NCBI RefSeq assembly: GCF_029946505.1
Contig: NZ_JARZHG010000011.1
Span: 124,001-188,000 of the forward strand
Length of the DNA: 64,000 nt
Reading direction: 5' to 3'
DNA from: Polyangium sp. y55x31
GTDB lineage: Bacteria > Myxococcota_A > Polyangia > Polyangiales > Polyangiaceae
Shown piece after piece: positions 34,882 through 42,179 of this stretch. Numbering within the stretch: the first letter of the stretch is position 1; each line of letters starts with the position of its first letter. Both the position numbers and the translations under genes were made by a program. The notes below the pieces were generated by a model. The model made no database searches and was not told the DNA's origin. It was given only the letters and a program-made list of their open reading frames with translations.

Positions 34882-35517
34882 ATGAAGCTCTTGCTGGTCG
34901 ATGATCAGAATGTCGTACGGGAATCGCTGGCCAAGGCCCTGCGGGACGAGCCCGATGTCACGCTCGTCGTGGAGGCAGAGAGCGCACGTGACGCGCTCTC
35001 ACAGAAGAACCGGCAGCCCTTCGACGTCGTCGTGATCGAGCTGTCACTCGCAGACCGTTGCGGGACCGAGCTCATCCGGCAGCTCAAGTCGTTCGGCGAG
35101 ACGCGCGTGCTCGTGCTCTCCACCTTCCGCGACGAGTTCCGCGTAGGCGAAGCGATGCGCGCCGGCGCCGACGGCTACCTGTCGAAGCGCTGCCGCATGA
35201 AGGAGCTCATCGACGCGATACGAACCGTAGCCAAAGGTCGCACCGCCGTCTCTCCCGACGTGAGCGCAGCCATGGTGCGCGCACTCCAGCGCCGCGACGC
35301 CGCCCGCGGAGACGTTCTCGCCTCACTCAGCGAGCGCGAGCGCCAGGTCTTACGCCTACTCGCGATGGGCAGCAGCGCGAAGGAAGTCGCCGCGCACCTC
35401 GCCATCAGCGTAAAAACAGTCGAGACACATCGCGCACGCCTCTGCGCAAAGGTCGCAACCCACAGCGTCGCCGACCTGACCCGCCTCGCCGTTCGTGCCG
35501 GCCTCATCGATATCTGA
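34882..35517 (+). CDS. NarL/FixJ-type response regulator with Glu at the phospho-acceptor site
   Basis: 211 residues; ATG 34882 has GAGGGGG upstream (ATG 34858 is an alternative). The receiver domain (1-120) keeps the acidic pair LLLVDDQ, the Ser in VLVLSTF and the Lys in YLSKRC, but the acceptor strand reads VVVIELSL: residue 53 is Glu (codon 35038-35040) where the phosphorylated Asp belongs. The C-terminal LuxR-type HTH (about 145-205) is intact: LSERERQVLRLLAMG, KEVAAHLAISVKTVETH. Phosphorylation-independent DNA binding is the inferred mode. No histidine kinase gene is adjacent. Confidence 0.92.
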   Translation: MKLLLVDDQNVVRESLAKALRDEPDVTLVVEAESARDALSQKNRQPFDVVVIELSLADRCGTELIRQLKSFGETRVLVLSTFRDEFRVGEAMRAGADGYLSKRCRMKELIDAIRTVAKGRTAVSPDVSAAMVRALQRRDAARGDVLASLSERERQVLRLLAMGSSAKEVAAHLAISVKTVETHRARLCAKVATHSVADLTRLAVRAGLIDI

Positions 35518-35526
35518 ACATACGTC

Positions 35527-35709
35527 GCGGGGCGTTGCCCCGCACCCCAGCAGGGGGCTGTCCGCCCCCTGCACCCCGGACCAGCGCAAGCGCTGGACTC
35601 GGGGTCGATGAACTGCGCGATGCGCAGTTCTTCCCCAAATGGTCCAGCGCTTGCGCTGGTCCGGGTCGAGGGGCGGATAGCCCCCGCGGGGCCCGGGGCA
35701 GCGCCCCGG
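35527..35709. repeat. Composite hairpin element, spacerless chimera
   Basis: 183 bp between converging genes. Modules: GCGGGGCGTTGCCCCGC, GGGGGCTGTCCGCCCCC, CCAGCGCAAGCGCTGG, a left arm GATGAACTGCGC joined to GCGCAGTTC and then directly to TTCCCC (the end of the other hairpin type), CCAGCGCTTGCGCTGG, GGGGCGGATAGCCCC, CCGGGGCAGCGCCCCGG. The central segment of the full copies is absent. Confidence 0.93.
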
Positions 35710-35729
35710 CGCGACGCCGCCGAGCACAC

Positions 35730-36905
35730 TCAGGCCTGACAGGCGCGTGCTGCTGGCGGAATTTCGTAGTCGTGGAATTCGAACGGGTCGCCGAGGCGGC
35801 CATCCATGGCGGCGCGGGCGATGTTGTACATTTCCCGTGCGGTTACGTAATGCACCCGGAAGCCTTCTCGCTTTCCTAGCCAGGCCAGGGCCTCGTGGAA
35901 GCGGCGTTGTGGGGCGCCGAGCAGGCTGTCTGCTTCGCGCTCGGGGGCGCCGTGGGTCGAGAGCTTTACGAAGACCCATTCGGGTTTGCCTCGTACGGAC
36001 ACGCCTTGGTCGATCCAGCTCTCGAGTCGCGACAGCGTTGCTGGGTCCCGCGCTGTCAGTGCGCCTGCGTCGATTCGGAGCGGCAGCCCTGGGCCTTGCC
36101 GGAGTGAGAGTGCGAGTGGCCCCTGCATGCAGAGCACTCGCTCCATGCGCCCGTCGCCTACGCTTGCTGGCCGCCCGCGCTCGTGTGCTCGACGGCGCTT
36201 CATGTCGCCGGATGGATAATAGATGCTGTTCACGATTCGCGGCTGCGTCCGGTCTGGCGCTGAGGGGAATGTGAAGTCGGCGTAACAGCCGAGCTCGTGC
36301 AGCAGGTCTAGCTCGTCGTCCACGCCGCAATGGGCGCCGTCGGCGCGCGAATTTGCCAGGCACCAGTTGCCGTGGATGAATGCCCATCGATCTTCGCCTC
36401 GTACCCGCGGCACGAGGCCGTGGCGACCGAGGGATGCGAGGGTCCCCTCGAATTTTTCTCGCAGGGTGCTCCGTGTGTCTCGGTCGTGGTGCAGGTGCAC
36501 CTCTACCTCGCCGAGGCCCATCGCTACGAGCTCTGCGATGGGCTCGAGGAGTGCTGGATCGTACTGGTCGCCTGGGTAAAAGAATGTGTGCCGCGGGGGC
36601 CTGCCGTTCGAATCGCGGAAGGATGCGGCGAGTGCGGGGTATCCGCGCCGCCACGTCGCTACCCGTGTGAGACCGCGTGAGAGGGGGGCTGCGCCTGGGG
36701 CCTTTGCGTCGCCGGTCCAGAGTGGCTCGAAGTGATCGCAGATGGCCACGAGCACGTGCTTTGGCCGCGTGATCTCGCCGAAGACCAGCCGCTCGACGCC
36801 GCGGACGAGCCGCGCCTCGGCCCAGCTTCCCATCCATGGCGCGAGCTTCTCGGTCCATGGCGCGATTCGCCCTGCCACGGCTCTCTGCGCGGCCTCCACC
36901 TTCAT
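35730..36905 (-). CDS. Polysaccharide-deacetylase-like protein of the exopolysaccharide locus
   Basis: 391 residues. ATG 36905 overlaps the stop of the upstream BY-kinase-like gene (ATGA), so the two are co-translated. An NodB-like first strand (VLVAICDHFEPLW), a FFYPGDQYDP segment, and an HLHHD cluster (EVEVHLHHDRDT) resemble the metal-binding motifs of carbohydrate esterase 4 or related TIM-barrel-type proteins, but the full signature is not clear. No signal peptide. The role in trimming or modifying the polymer is inferred from the neighbouring export genes. Confidence 0.72.
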   Translation of the reverse strand: MKVEAAQRAVAGRIAPWTEKLAPWMGSWAEARLVRGVERLVFGEITRPKHVLVAICDHFEPLWTGDAKAPGAAPLSRGLTRVATWRRGYPALAASFRDSNGRPPRHTFFYPGDQYDPALLEPIAELVAMGLGEVEVHLHHDRDTRSTLREKFEGTLASLGRHGLVPRVRGEDRWAFIHGNWCLANSRADGAHCGVDDELDLLHELGCYADFTFPSAPDRTQPRIVNSIYYPSGDMKRRRAHERGRPASVGDGRMERVLCMQGPLALSLRQGPGLPLRIDAGALTARDPATLSRLESWIDQGVSVRGKPEWVFVKLSTHGAPEREADSLLGAPQRRFHEALAWLGKREGFRVHYVTAREMYNIARAAMDGRLGDPFEFHDYEIPPAARACQA

Positions 36906-39634
36906 GCGCTCGCCCTCCCCTTCGGCGCTCGACCCTCTGGAAGCAGGTCGTTCAGCACGACTCCGAACATGCGCCGGTCGCCGAGCTGCTTCGCTGCGCG
37001 CGAGAGCTCGCTGCCTTTCGTCATTCCTGCGCGAGCGATCAGGACGCACACGTCGCTCACGTCTTCCAGCACGTTCGCGTCGCCCGAGCCGAGTACGGCG
37101 CAGCCGTCGATGACCACGTAGTCGTAGCTCTCCTTCAGCGCGCGCACGGCGCCCTCGAACCACGTCGAATGCAGCGCCGTCGGGAACGCTGCCTCTGTCG
37201 CCGGCTCGGCGAGCACGTACAGCGAGGCGCCGATACGAAGCACGCTCCATGGCTCCCAGCGGCCGCTCATGTGCCGCCGGAGTTGCGCCGAGAAGCCCAT
37301 TTCTTCGGGCACGTGCAGGCCCAGCATCGAGGCGAGGCGCGGCCGACCGAGGTTGCCCTCGACCAGCACGACACGCGCGCGCTCGGCCTCGGCCAGGGTC
37401 ATGGCGAGCCGCGCAGCGACTGCGCTCTTCCCCTCGCTGATTCCCGGGCTCAGCACGCTCACCACGAGCGGATCCTCGCCGCGCTTTTGCTCGAGCCTGT
37501 GCCGGAGCACGCGGAGCGCGCCGAGCACCGCGGGAGGCGCGCCGCGAATCAGCTCGAGCGCGCCTTCGTTTTCGGGGTCGAAGGGCATCCCCACGACCTC
37601 GACCTCCGGCGCGAGCATCATCGAGCCTGCGTTCGGATCCCGCAGCAAGATCGCGTTTGGCTCGTCGTCTGCCGGCGGCTCCTCGGCGAAGTCGTCCGCG
37701 ATGGGCTCGACGGGCGGCTCCTCGGCGGGCGGCTCCTCGGATGGCGGCGGCTCTGCGCTCTTCGCCTTCGCGAGGTAATCCGCGAGCGTCGCGCCGTAGG
37801 GCAGCGTCTCCATGCGGATCCGCTTGGGCGGGAGAGGTTCCTCCTCGACCTCCGGGGCGGACGGCGGCGCGCCGAGTGGCATGACGCAGGGTTCGTCGGA
37901 GCGCGGCGCGTCCGCCTCCTCCATTCGAACTTCAATCGAGCCGCTGTCCGGCGGCCGGCTCTTTGGCCCCGTGTCCTCGGGTTTTCGAGACGATGGCGGC
38001 GGCGATCCCCACGAATCCCGTGTGGTCAGCGCCGTGCTCGTCTTCGGCTCCGGGATGTGCGGCACCGACACGAGCAGCGGCGGCTCGCCGAGCGCCTCGA
38101 CGTCCCCTTCGTCGAGGATCGTCTCGCACAGAAGCACGCGCGTGCCCGCATAACCGAGCGCGAGGAACAGCGCGACGAACGAGCCTGCGAAGAACACGCG
38201 GCCACGACCGCGATCCGGCTTCACCGGCAGATAGGCTGGATCCACCACGACGAGCGCCGCCTCCGCCTCCTCTTCCGCGACCGTCGCGGTCAGGCTCGCG
38301 CCGCGCTCCTTCTCCTGCACCTTGCGGAAATTCTCCCGCGCCCGCTCCAGATCGAGCCGCAGCTTGTGCCACTCGGTCTCGAGCTCCACGATTTCGGGAT
38401 CATTCGGCACCTCGGCGGCCGCCTGCGTCCCCAGGCTCGTGCCCGTCGTCGATCCGGTGTTCGGCGACGGACTCGTGTTCGTGGACCTCGCGCGCGGACC
38501 GACCGTCCTCCGCGCCGAGATTTGCGCGGCGATCGAGCGACGCTCCTCTTCCAGCGCCGCGCGGCGGCCCGGCTCGATTCCGTCGCCCTCGACCGGCGGC
38601 GGCGGGGCTCCGCCCGTGCGCAAGAGATCGAGCGTCTTTTCCGCCGTGGCGAGCGCGGCCCGCGCCCGCGAAACCTTCGATTGCGCGGAGATCGCGTCCG
38701 GGTGAACGGGCGTGACCTTCTGCAATTTCGTCGCGAGATCCGCCTCCGCCGCGACGAGCGCCGCTGCGGCCGCGTCCCTTTGCTTCTGCGCGTCGCTCAC
38801 GTTCACCGGCAGCGGCGGCGGCGCGCCCGGCTTCCCCGGGCCGGCGAGCTCGGCGTCGATTTGCGCGAGGCGCTGGAGCAGCCGCGCGAGCACCGGATCC
38901 GCGGGCGCTCGTTCCCGGCTCGCCTGGGGCGCGCGATTCACGGGATTCGGCTGCGCGAGCGGGGCCGCCGCGCCCGGTTGCGGCGCTGTCGGGGCGTAGG
39001 GCGAGTCGTTGATGCCCCAGGTGAATTGCGGATGTTTGGCGAGGAAACGCGCGAGCGCCCGGCTCGCGTCCTCGACCGTGTGATTGGCCTCGTCGAGCTC
39101 GCGGCGCAAAACGTCGTGGTTCAGCGCGGCCGTCGTGAGGTTGTCTTTGCTGTAGTCCTCGATCATCACCTCGGCGAGCCGCCTCGTGACGGCCTGCGCC
39201 GTGGCCGGATCGTGGTGGGAGAACGACAGCGCGAACGTGTCCTGGGTGCGTGCGCGGAAGGAGACGTTTTTCTGCATCTCCGCCACGGCCTCGAGCATCG
39301 ATTTTTCCGCGAGCTCGGGATAAAGATCGAATTCCTGGATGATCGAGGAGAGCGTGCCGCGCGCGAGGACGATCTCCTTCAATCGTGGGCCGAGCCGCGC
39401 CGCGCGTTGCGCCGCGCTCTCGCCTTCCCTGCCCGCCCGGACGACCTCGCGGTACACGACGGTCGTCTCGCTCCGGTAAATGCGCTTCGTGGAGAGTGCG
39501 AGCAAGAGCGAAGCGAGGACGAGCGCCGCGGCGATGGCGATCGTGCTCCGCGCATACCTGCGCGTTCGTTTCATGAGGACGACGATCCGCGCGAGTCGCT
39601 CGCGCGGTGTGCTCTCGGTGCTCAGGCGGACCAT
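36902..39634 (-). CDS. Wzz/Wzc-type chain-length protein fused to a BY-kinase-like domain
   Basis: 910 residues from ATG 39634 (GGAGGG 5 nt upstream). An N-terminal membrane helix (STIAIAAALVLASLLLAL) starts a Wzz domain, followed by long coiled coil, a second membrane helix near 485 (RVFFAGSFVALFLALGYAG), a Pro/Glu-rich linker and an ATPase domain from about 700. Walker A is SPGISEGKS. Walker A' reads VVLVEGNLGRP where kinases have Asp-x-Asp, and Walker B is YDYVVIDGCAVL. There is no Tyr-rich C-terminal tail. It probably controls polymer length or assembly of the export complex; kinase activity is doubtful. Confidence 0.9.
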   Translation of the reverse strand: MVRLSTESTPRERLARIVVLMKRTRRYARSTIAIAAALVLASLLLALSTKRIYRSETTVVYREVVRAGREGESAAQRAARLGPRLKEIVLARGTLSSIIQEFDLYPELAEKSMLEAVAEMQKNVSFRARTQDTFALSFSHHDPATAQAVTRRLAEVMIEDYSKDNLTTAALNHDVLRRELDEANHTVEDASRALARFLAKHPQFTWGINDSPYAPTAPQPGAAAPLAQPNPVNRAPQASRERAPADPVLARLLQRLAQIDAELAGPGKPGAPPPLPVNVSDAQKQRDAAAAALVAAEADLATKLQKVTPVHPDAISAQSKVSRARAALATAEKTLDLLRTGGAPPPPVEGDGIEPGRRAALEEERRSIAAQISARRTVGPRARSTNTSPSPNTGSTTGTSLGTQAAAEVPNDPEIVELETEWHKLRLDLERARENFRKVQEKERGASLTATVAEEEAEAALVVVDPAYLPVKPDRGRGRVFFAGSFVALFLALGYAGTRVLLCETILDEGDVEALGEPPLLVSVPHIPEPKTSTALTTRDSWGSPPPSSRKPEDTGPKSRPPDSGSIEVRMEEADAPRSDEPCVMPLGAPPSAPEVEEEPLPPKRIRMETLPYGATLADYLAKAKSAEPPPSEEPPAEEPPVEPIADDFAEEPPADDEPNAILLRDPNAGSMMLAPEVEVVGMPFDPENEGALELIRGAPPAVLGALRVLRHRLEQKRGEDPLVVSVLSPGISEGKSAVAARLAMTLAEAERARVVLVEGNLGRPRLASMLGLHVPEEMGFSAQLRRHMSGRWEPWSVLRIGASLYVLAEPATEAAFPTALHSTWFEGAVRALKESYDYVVIDGCAVLGSGDANVLEDVSDVCVLIARAGMTKGSELSRAAKQLGDRRMFGVVLNDLLPEGRAPKGRASA

Positions 39635-39695
39635 CTGCTCCCTCCGCGCTCGGGCCCGAGGAGGCTTCGGGCAATGAACATGCTCGGCGCCTCCC

Positions 39696-39723
39696 CGCTC
39701 ACCTTGTTTGTCGAGAACGTGCA
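39696..39723 (-). promoter_or_regulatory. 28-nt promoter-like element upstream of the BY-kinase-like gene
   Basis: On the minus strand it reads TGCACGTTCTCGACA followed by AACAAGGTGAGCG, ending 61 nt before ATG 39634. The same 15-mer and a 10/13 match in the next 13 positions recur upstream of the lipoprotein gene at 48117. Confidence 0.6.
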
Positions 39724-39725
39724 AT

Positions 39726-41180
39726 TCAGCCAATCACGTGCAGCACGATCCACACGATCGGGAAGAGCAAGAGGCAAGCCGCGCAGACGGTTGCGGCTTC
39801 GCGCAGGTCGATACGCACCGAGAACCGCGGGTCCTCGGCGCGCGCGGCCTGGTAGAGCGCCGCCGAGGCGCCGAGCAGCATGTAAAGAAACTCCTTGTAC
39901 GACCACGACAGGAAAAAGATCCCGACGTACGCCCCGACGAGCGAGATCGCGATCGCCGGCGCGAGGCGACGCAGCTCTGCGTCCACGTCGTACGAGCCGA
40001 ACCACAATTTCACGGGCACCTTGATCGCGCCATAGAGCACGAGCGAAAAGAGGCAAGCCCCGATGATCCCCGTCTCCGCCGCGGCGAGCAGATAGCTGTT
40101 GTGCGCCGTGAGGCCGCGCGTCGATTCGTCGGCGAACTGGCCGACGCCGAAGCCGATCCCCTTCGATCGCCGGATCATCGTGAGCGCCTCGGCCACGAGA
40201 TCGAGCCGTTCGTCCGCGGACGCCTCGGCTTCCGCCCCGCTCCGACCGCCGAGCAGGAGCACGGGCGGAAACGCGATGCAACCAATGACGACGCCGAAGA
40301 TCCCCGCGCGCCGGATGAATGCGAGGCCCATCACGACGAGGAAAACGAGGACGCCCATGCGCGACTGGGAAAGGACGATCATCACGGCGAATGCGAGGGC
40401 GACGGCGAGCGCCGGGACGACGCGGAAGATCGAGCCGACGCTGGAGAGGAGGCCGTCTGTGAGCAGGATCGGAAGCCTCAAGGACGCGGCGCTCGGCTTC
40501 TGGTTCGGATCACGGGACGAACGTTTTCGTTCGGCGAACGCGAGCGCGAAGGGCAAGGCCATCACGGCGGCGAGCGAGAGCTCGTTCGGGTCGGCGAGCG
40601 TGCCGCGATAACGTACGCGTCCTCCGATCGTGGCCGTGCCGAACGGCCCGACCCGCTCGCAACGGTAATTCACGTCCGGCAGGCCGTCCTTGCGGCAATC
40701 GAGCGCGGTCTCGCAGCCGCGCCCGTCGTACTCGAGCTCGCCTTTGCCCTCCCAGTCGCCTTTTTCTGCGATCATGCAGCCATAAGGGCTTTGTGACTGC
40801 ACGAGCGCGACCGTCGTGGCGAACATCATGCAAACGAGCAGCGTCCAGCAGAACCGCCGGAGCCCCTTCGTCGTGCCGAGGCCGAGCGCGATCACGCCGA
40901 AGATGCAGAGGACGATGGCGAGATCGATTCCCTCTTTTTGCAGGACCGCGGGCCTGCGCACGAGCGTGACGATCGCTCCCCACAGGAAAAACGCGAGCAC
41001 GAAGGGTGCGTGCGGCGGTAAATCGACCCGGGCGCGACCGCGCAGGACGTCCGCGGCGAATGCCACGGTGAAGAGCGCGAAGACGATGTAGAGGAGCGGC
41101 AGCCCGGCGAGGGCCGGCACGAACTCCTGGGGCTTCAAGACGACGAGCGCGCAGAGCACGCACACGATGATCGAGGCCAT
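39726..41180 (-). CDS. O-antigen ligase/WzyC-type polymerase
   Basis: 484 residues from ATG 41180 (GGGGGA upstream), with about 12 membrane helices. The large periplasmic loop (about 150-210) has three Cys pairs (GCMIAEKGDW, GCETALDCRKDG, YRCERVG). The C-terminal half has the Wzy_C/ligase signature, RLDLVAEALTMIRRSKGIGF then LTAHNSYLLAAAETGIIG. It would join or polymerise undecaprenyl-linked repeat units at the periplasmic face. Followed by the Wzz/BY-kinase-like gene after 91 bp, and divergent from the export lipoprotein gene. Confidence 0.88.
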   Translation of the reverse strand: MASIIVCVLCALVVLKPQEFVPALAGLPLLYIVFALFTVAFAADVLRGRARVDLPPHAPFVLAFFLWGAIVTLVRRPAVLQKEGIDLAIVLCIFGVIALGLGTTKGLRRFCWTLLVCMMFATTVALVQSQSPYGCMIAEKGDWEGKGELEYDGRGCETALDCRKDGLPDVNYRCERVGPFGTATIGGRVRYRGTLADPNELSLAAVMALPFALAFAERKRSSRDPNQKPSAASLRLPILLTDGLLSSVGSIFRVVPALAVALAFAVMIVLSQSRMGVLVFLVVMGLAFIRRAGIFGVVIGCIAFPPVLLLGGRSGAEAEASADERLDLVAEALTMIRRSKGIGFGVGQFADESTRGLTAHNSYLLAAAETGIIGACLFSLVLYGAIKVPVKLWFGSYDVDAELRRLAPAIAISLVGAYVGIFFLSWSYKEFLYMLLGASAALYQAARAEDPRFSVRIDLREAATVCAACLLLFPIVWIVLHVIG

Positions 41181-41309
41181 GTCCCCCGAAGGCGCGCGTT
41201 CCAGATGACTCTCCGCGGCGCGCGTGGCCTCTTTCGTAGCAGGGGTCGGCCCTCCGAGCATTCGGGATCACCCTTTGCCATGGGTGAACCTGCTCGTCGG
41301 AGGAATGCC

Positions 41310-41942
41310 ATGGATGTGCACCAAAAGAAGAGAATCGCCCGGGGCGTGAAAGGACGATTCGTGCGGGGATGCCTGCTCCTTCTGGGGCTTTGGGCCTCGG
41401 CGAGCTGCGGCGGCGCGCGTCCGAACTACGATTACACGACGGAGCTGCGCGTGATGCGGACGTACACCGTCGGCGCCGGGGACGTGCTCGAGGTGCGCGT
41501 ATGGCACAACGATCAATTGAGCCGCAGGGTCACGGTGCGCCCCGACGGATTCGTGACGCTCCCGCTCGTCGGCGACATCGTCTGCGGCGGCAAGACCGTC
41601 GAGCAGATCGGCAAGGAGATCACCGAGAAGGGCCAGCAATTCTACACGGAGCCGCTGGTCGTGTCCGTCGAGGTCGCCGAGCTCCACAGCTATCGCATTT
41701 ACGTGCTCGGCGAGGTCACGCGTCCGGGCGAGTTCACGCCGACGGGGCAAGTCACGGTGCTGCAGGCGATCGCGCTCGCCGGTGGATTCACGCGGTTTGC
41801 CGCGCCGAACGAGATCGTCATCGTGCGCAAGGACGCGCATGGCGAACGGCGGATCCCGTTCGCGTTCTCGGCCGTGGTGAAAGGCGGCGATCTACGCGAG
41901 AATTTGCCGCTCCTGACGAATGACACCGTGGTCGTTCCATAG
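41310..41942 (+). CDS. Polysaccharide export lipoprotein (Wza/BexD family)
   Basis: 210 residues from ATG 41310 with GGAGGA upstream. Lipobox ASASC at the end of a hydrophobic signal. A Poly_export domain starts at YTVGAGDVLEVRVWHND and includes TVRPDGFVTLPLVGDI; a SLBB-type beta-grasp domain follows (YRIYVLGEVTRPGEF ... VTVLQAIALAGGF). Shorter than Wza, so likely the periplasmic ring part of the secretin-like outer-membrane exit, with a separate channel. Divergent by 129 bp from the ligase/polymerase gene, which suggests a shared promoter region. Confidence 0.92.
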   Translation: MDVHQKKRIARGVKGRFVRGCLLLLGLWASASCGGARPNYDYTTELRVMRTYTVGAGDVLEVRVWHNDQLSRRVTVRPDGFVTLPLVGDIVCGGKTVEQIGKEITEKGQQFYTEPLVVSVEVAELHSYRIYVLGEVTRPGEFTPTGQVTVLQAIALAGGFTRFAAPNEIVIVRKDAHGERRIPFAFSAVVKGGDLRENLPLLTNDTVVVP

Positions 41943-42013
41943 CGCACCCCTGGTCACTCCAGAGTGCACCCGGACGTTCCAGTTTGGATGCACGATTCCG
42001 ACGGATTTAGCAG

Positions 42014-42057
42014 ATGCAACGCTGTTGCATTGATTCGTAATGGATTTTACCCATTAC
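42014..42057. promoter_or_regulatory. Two adjacent inverted repeats in an AT-richer gap
   Basis: ATGCAAC-GCT-GTTGCAT (42014-42030) and GTAATGG-N7-CCATTAC (42037-42057) lie 6 bp apart between the export gene and the protease gene. Both are perfect 7-bp repeats and operator-sized. Confidence 0.5.
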
Positions 42058-42112
42058 GGACTATTTTCGGCTGTGACGCAGATCGGCATTGACACCAATC
42101 GAGAAAAAACGG

Positions 42113-42163
42113 AAGGTCGCCAATCTCCGGGCCCCCGGATCCGTCCGCTCCGACCTTTTTTTT
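42113..42163 (+). terminator. Terminator-like structure in the protease leader
   Basis: AAGGTCG (42113-42119) pairs with CGACCTT (42151-42157), enclosing an inner TCCGGG/CCCGGA hairpin (42126-42139), and is followed by eight T residues (42156-42163). It ends 16 bp before the protease start, so it either closes the export-gene transcript or acts as an attenuator. Confidence 0.65.
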
Positions 42164-42179
42164 CTCGAGGTGTCAGCCC

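Noticed and set aside
39709-39723. Sigma-54 promoter at the shared TGTCGAGAACGTGCA motif
   Set aside because: The GG and GC dinucleotides of the -24/-12 elements are not both present and the spacing is one base short; the opposite orientation fits the downstream genes better.
36836-40024. Long plus-strand open frame opposite the Wzz/BY-kinase-like gene
   Set aside because: The minus strand has clear Walker motifs, membrane helices and a strong ribosome site; the plus-strand translation is Arg-rich and featureless.
35730-41942. Complete exopolysaccharide gene cluster
   Set aside because: No glycosyltransferase, priming transferase or flippase gene lies within it; only export, polymerisation and chain-length genes are present, so it is a partial locus. 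The nearest flippase is 14 kb away.
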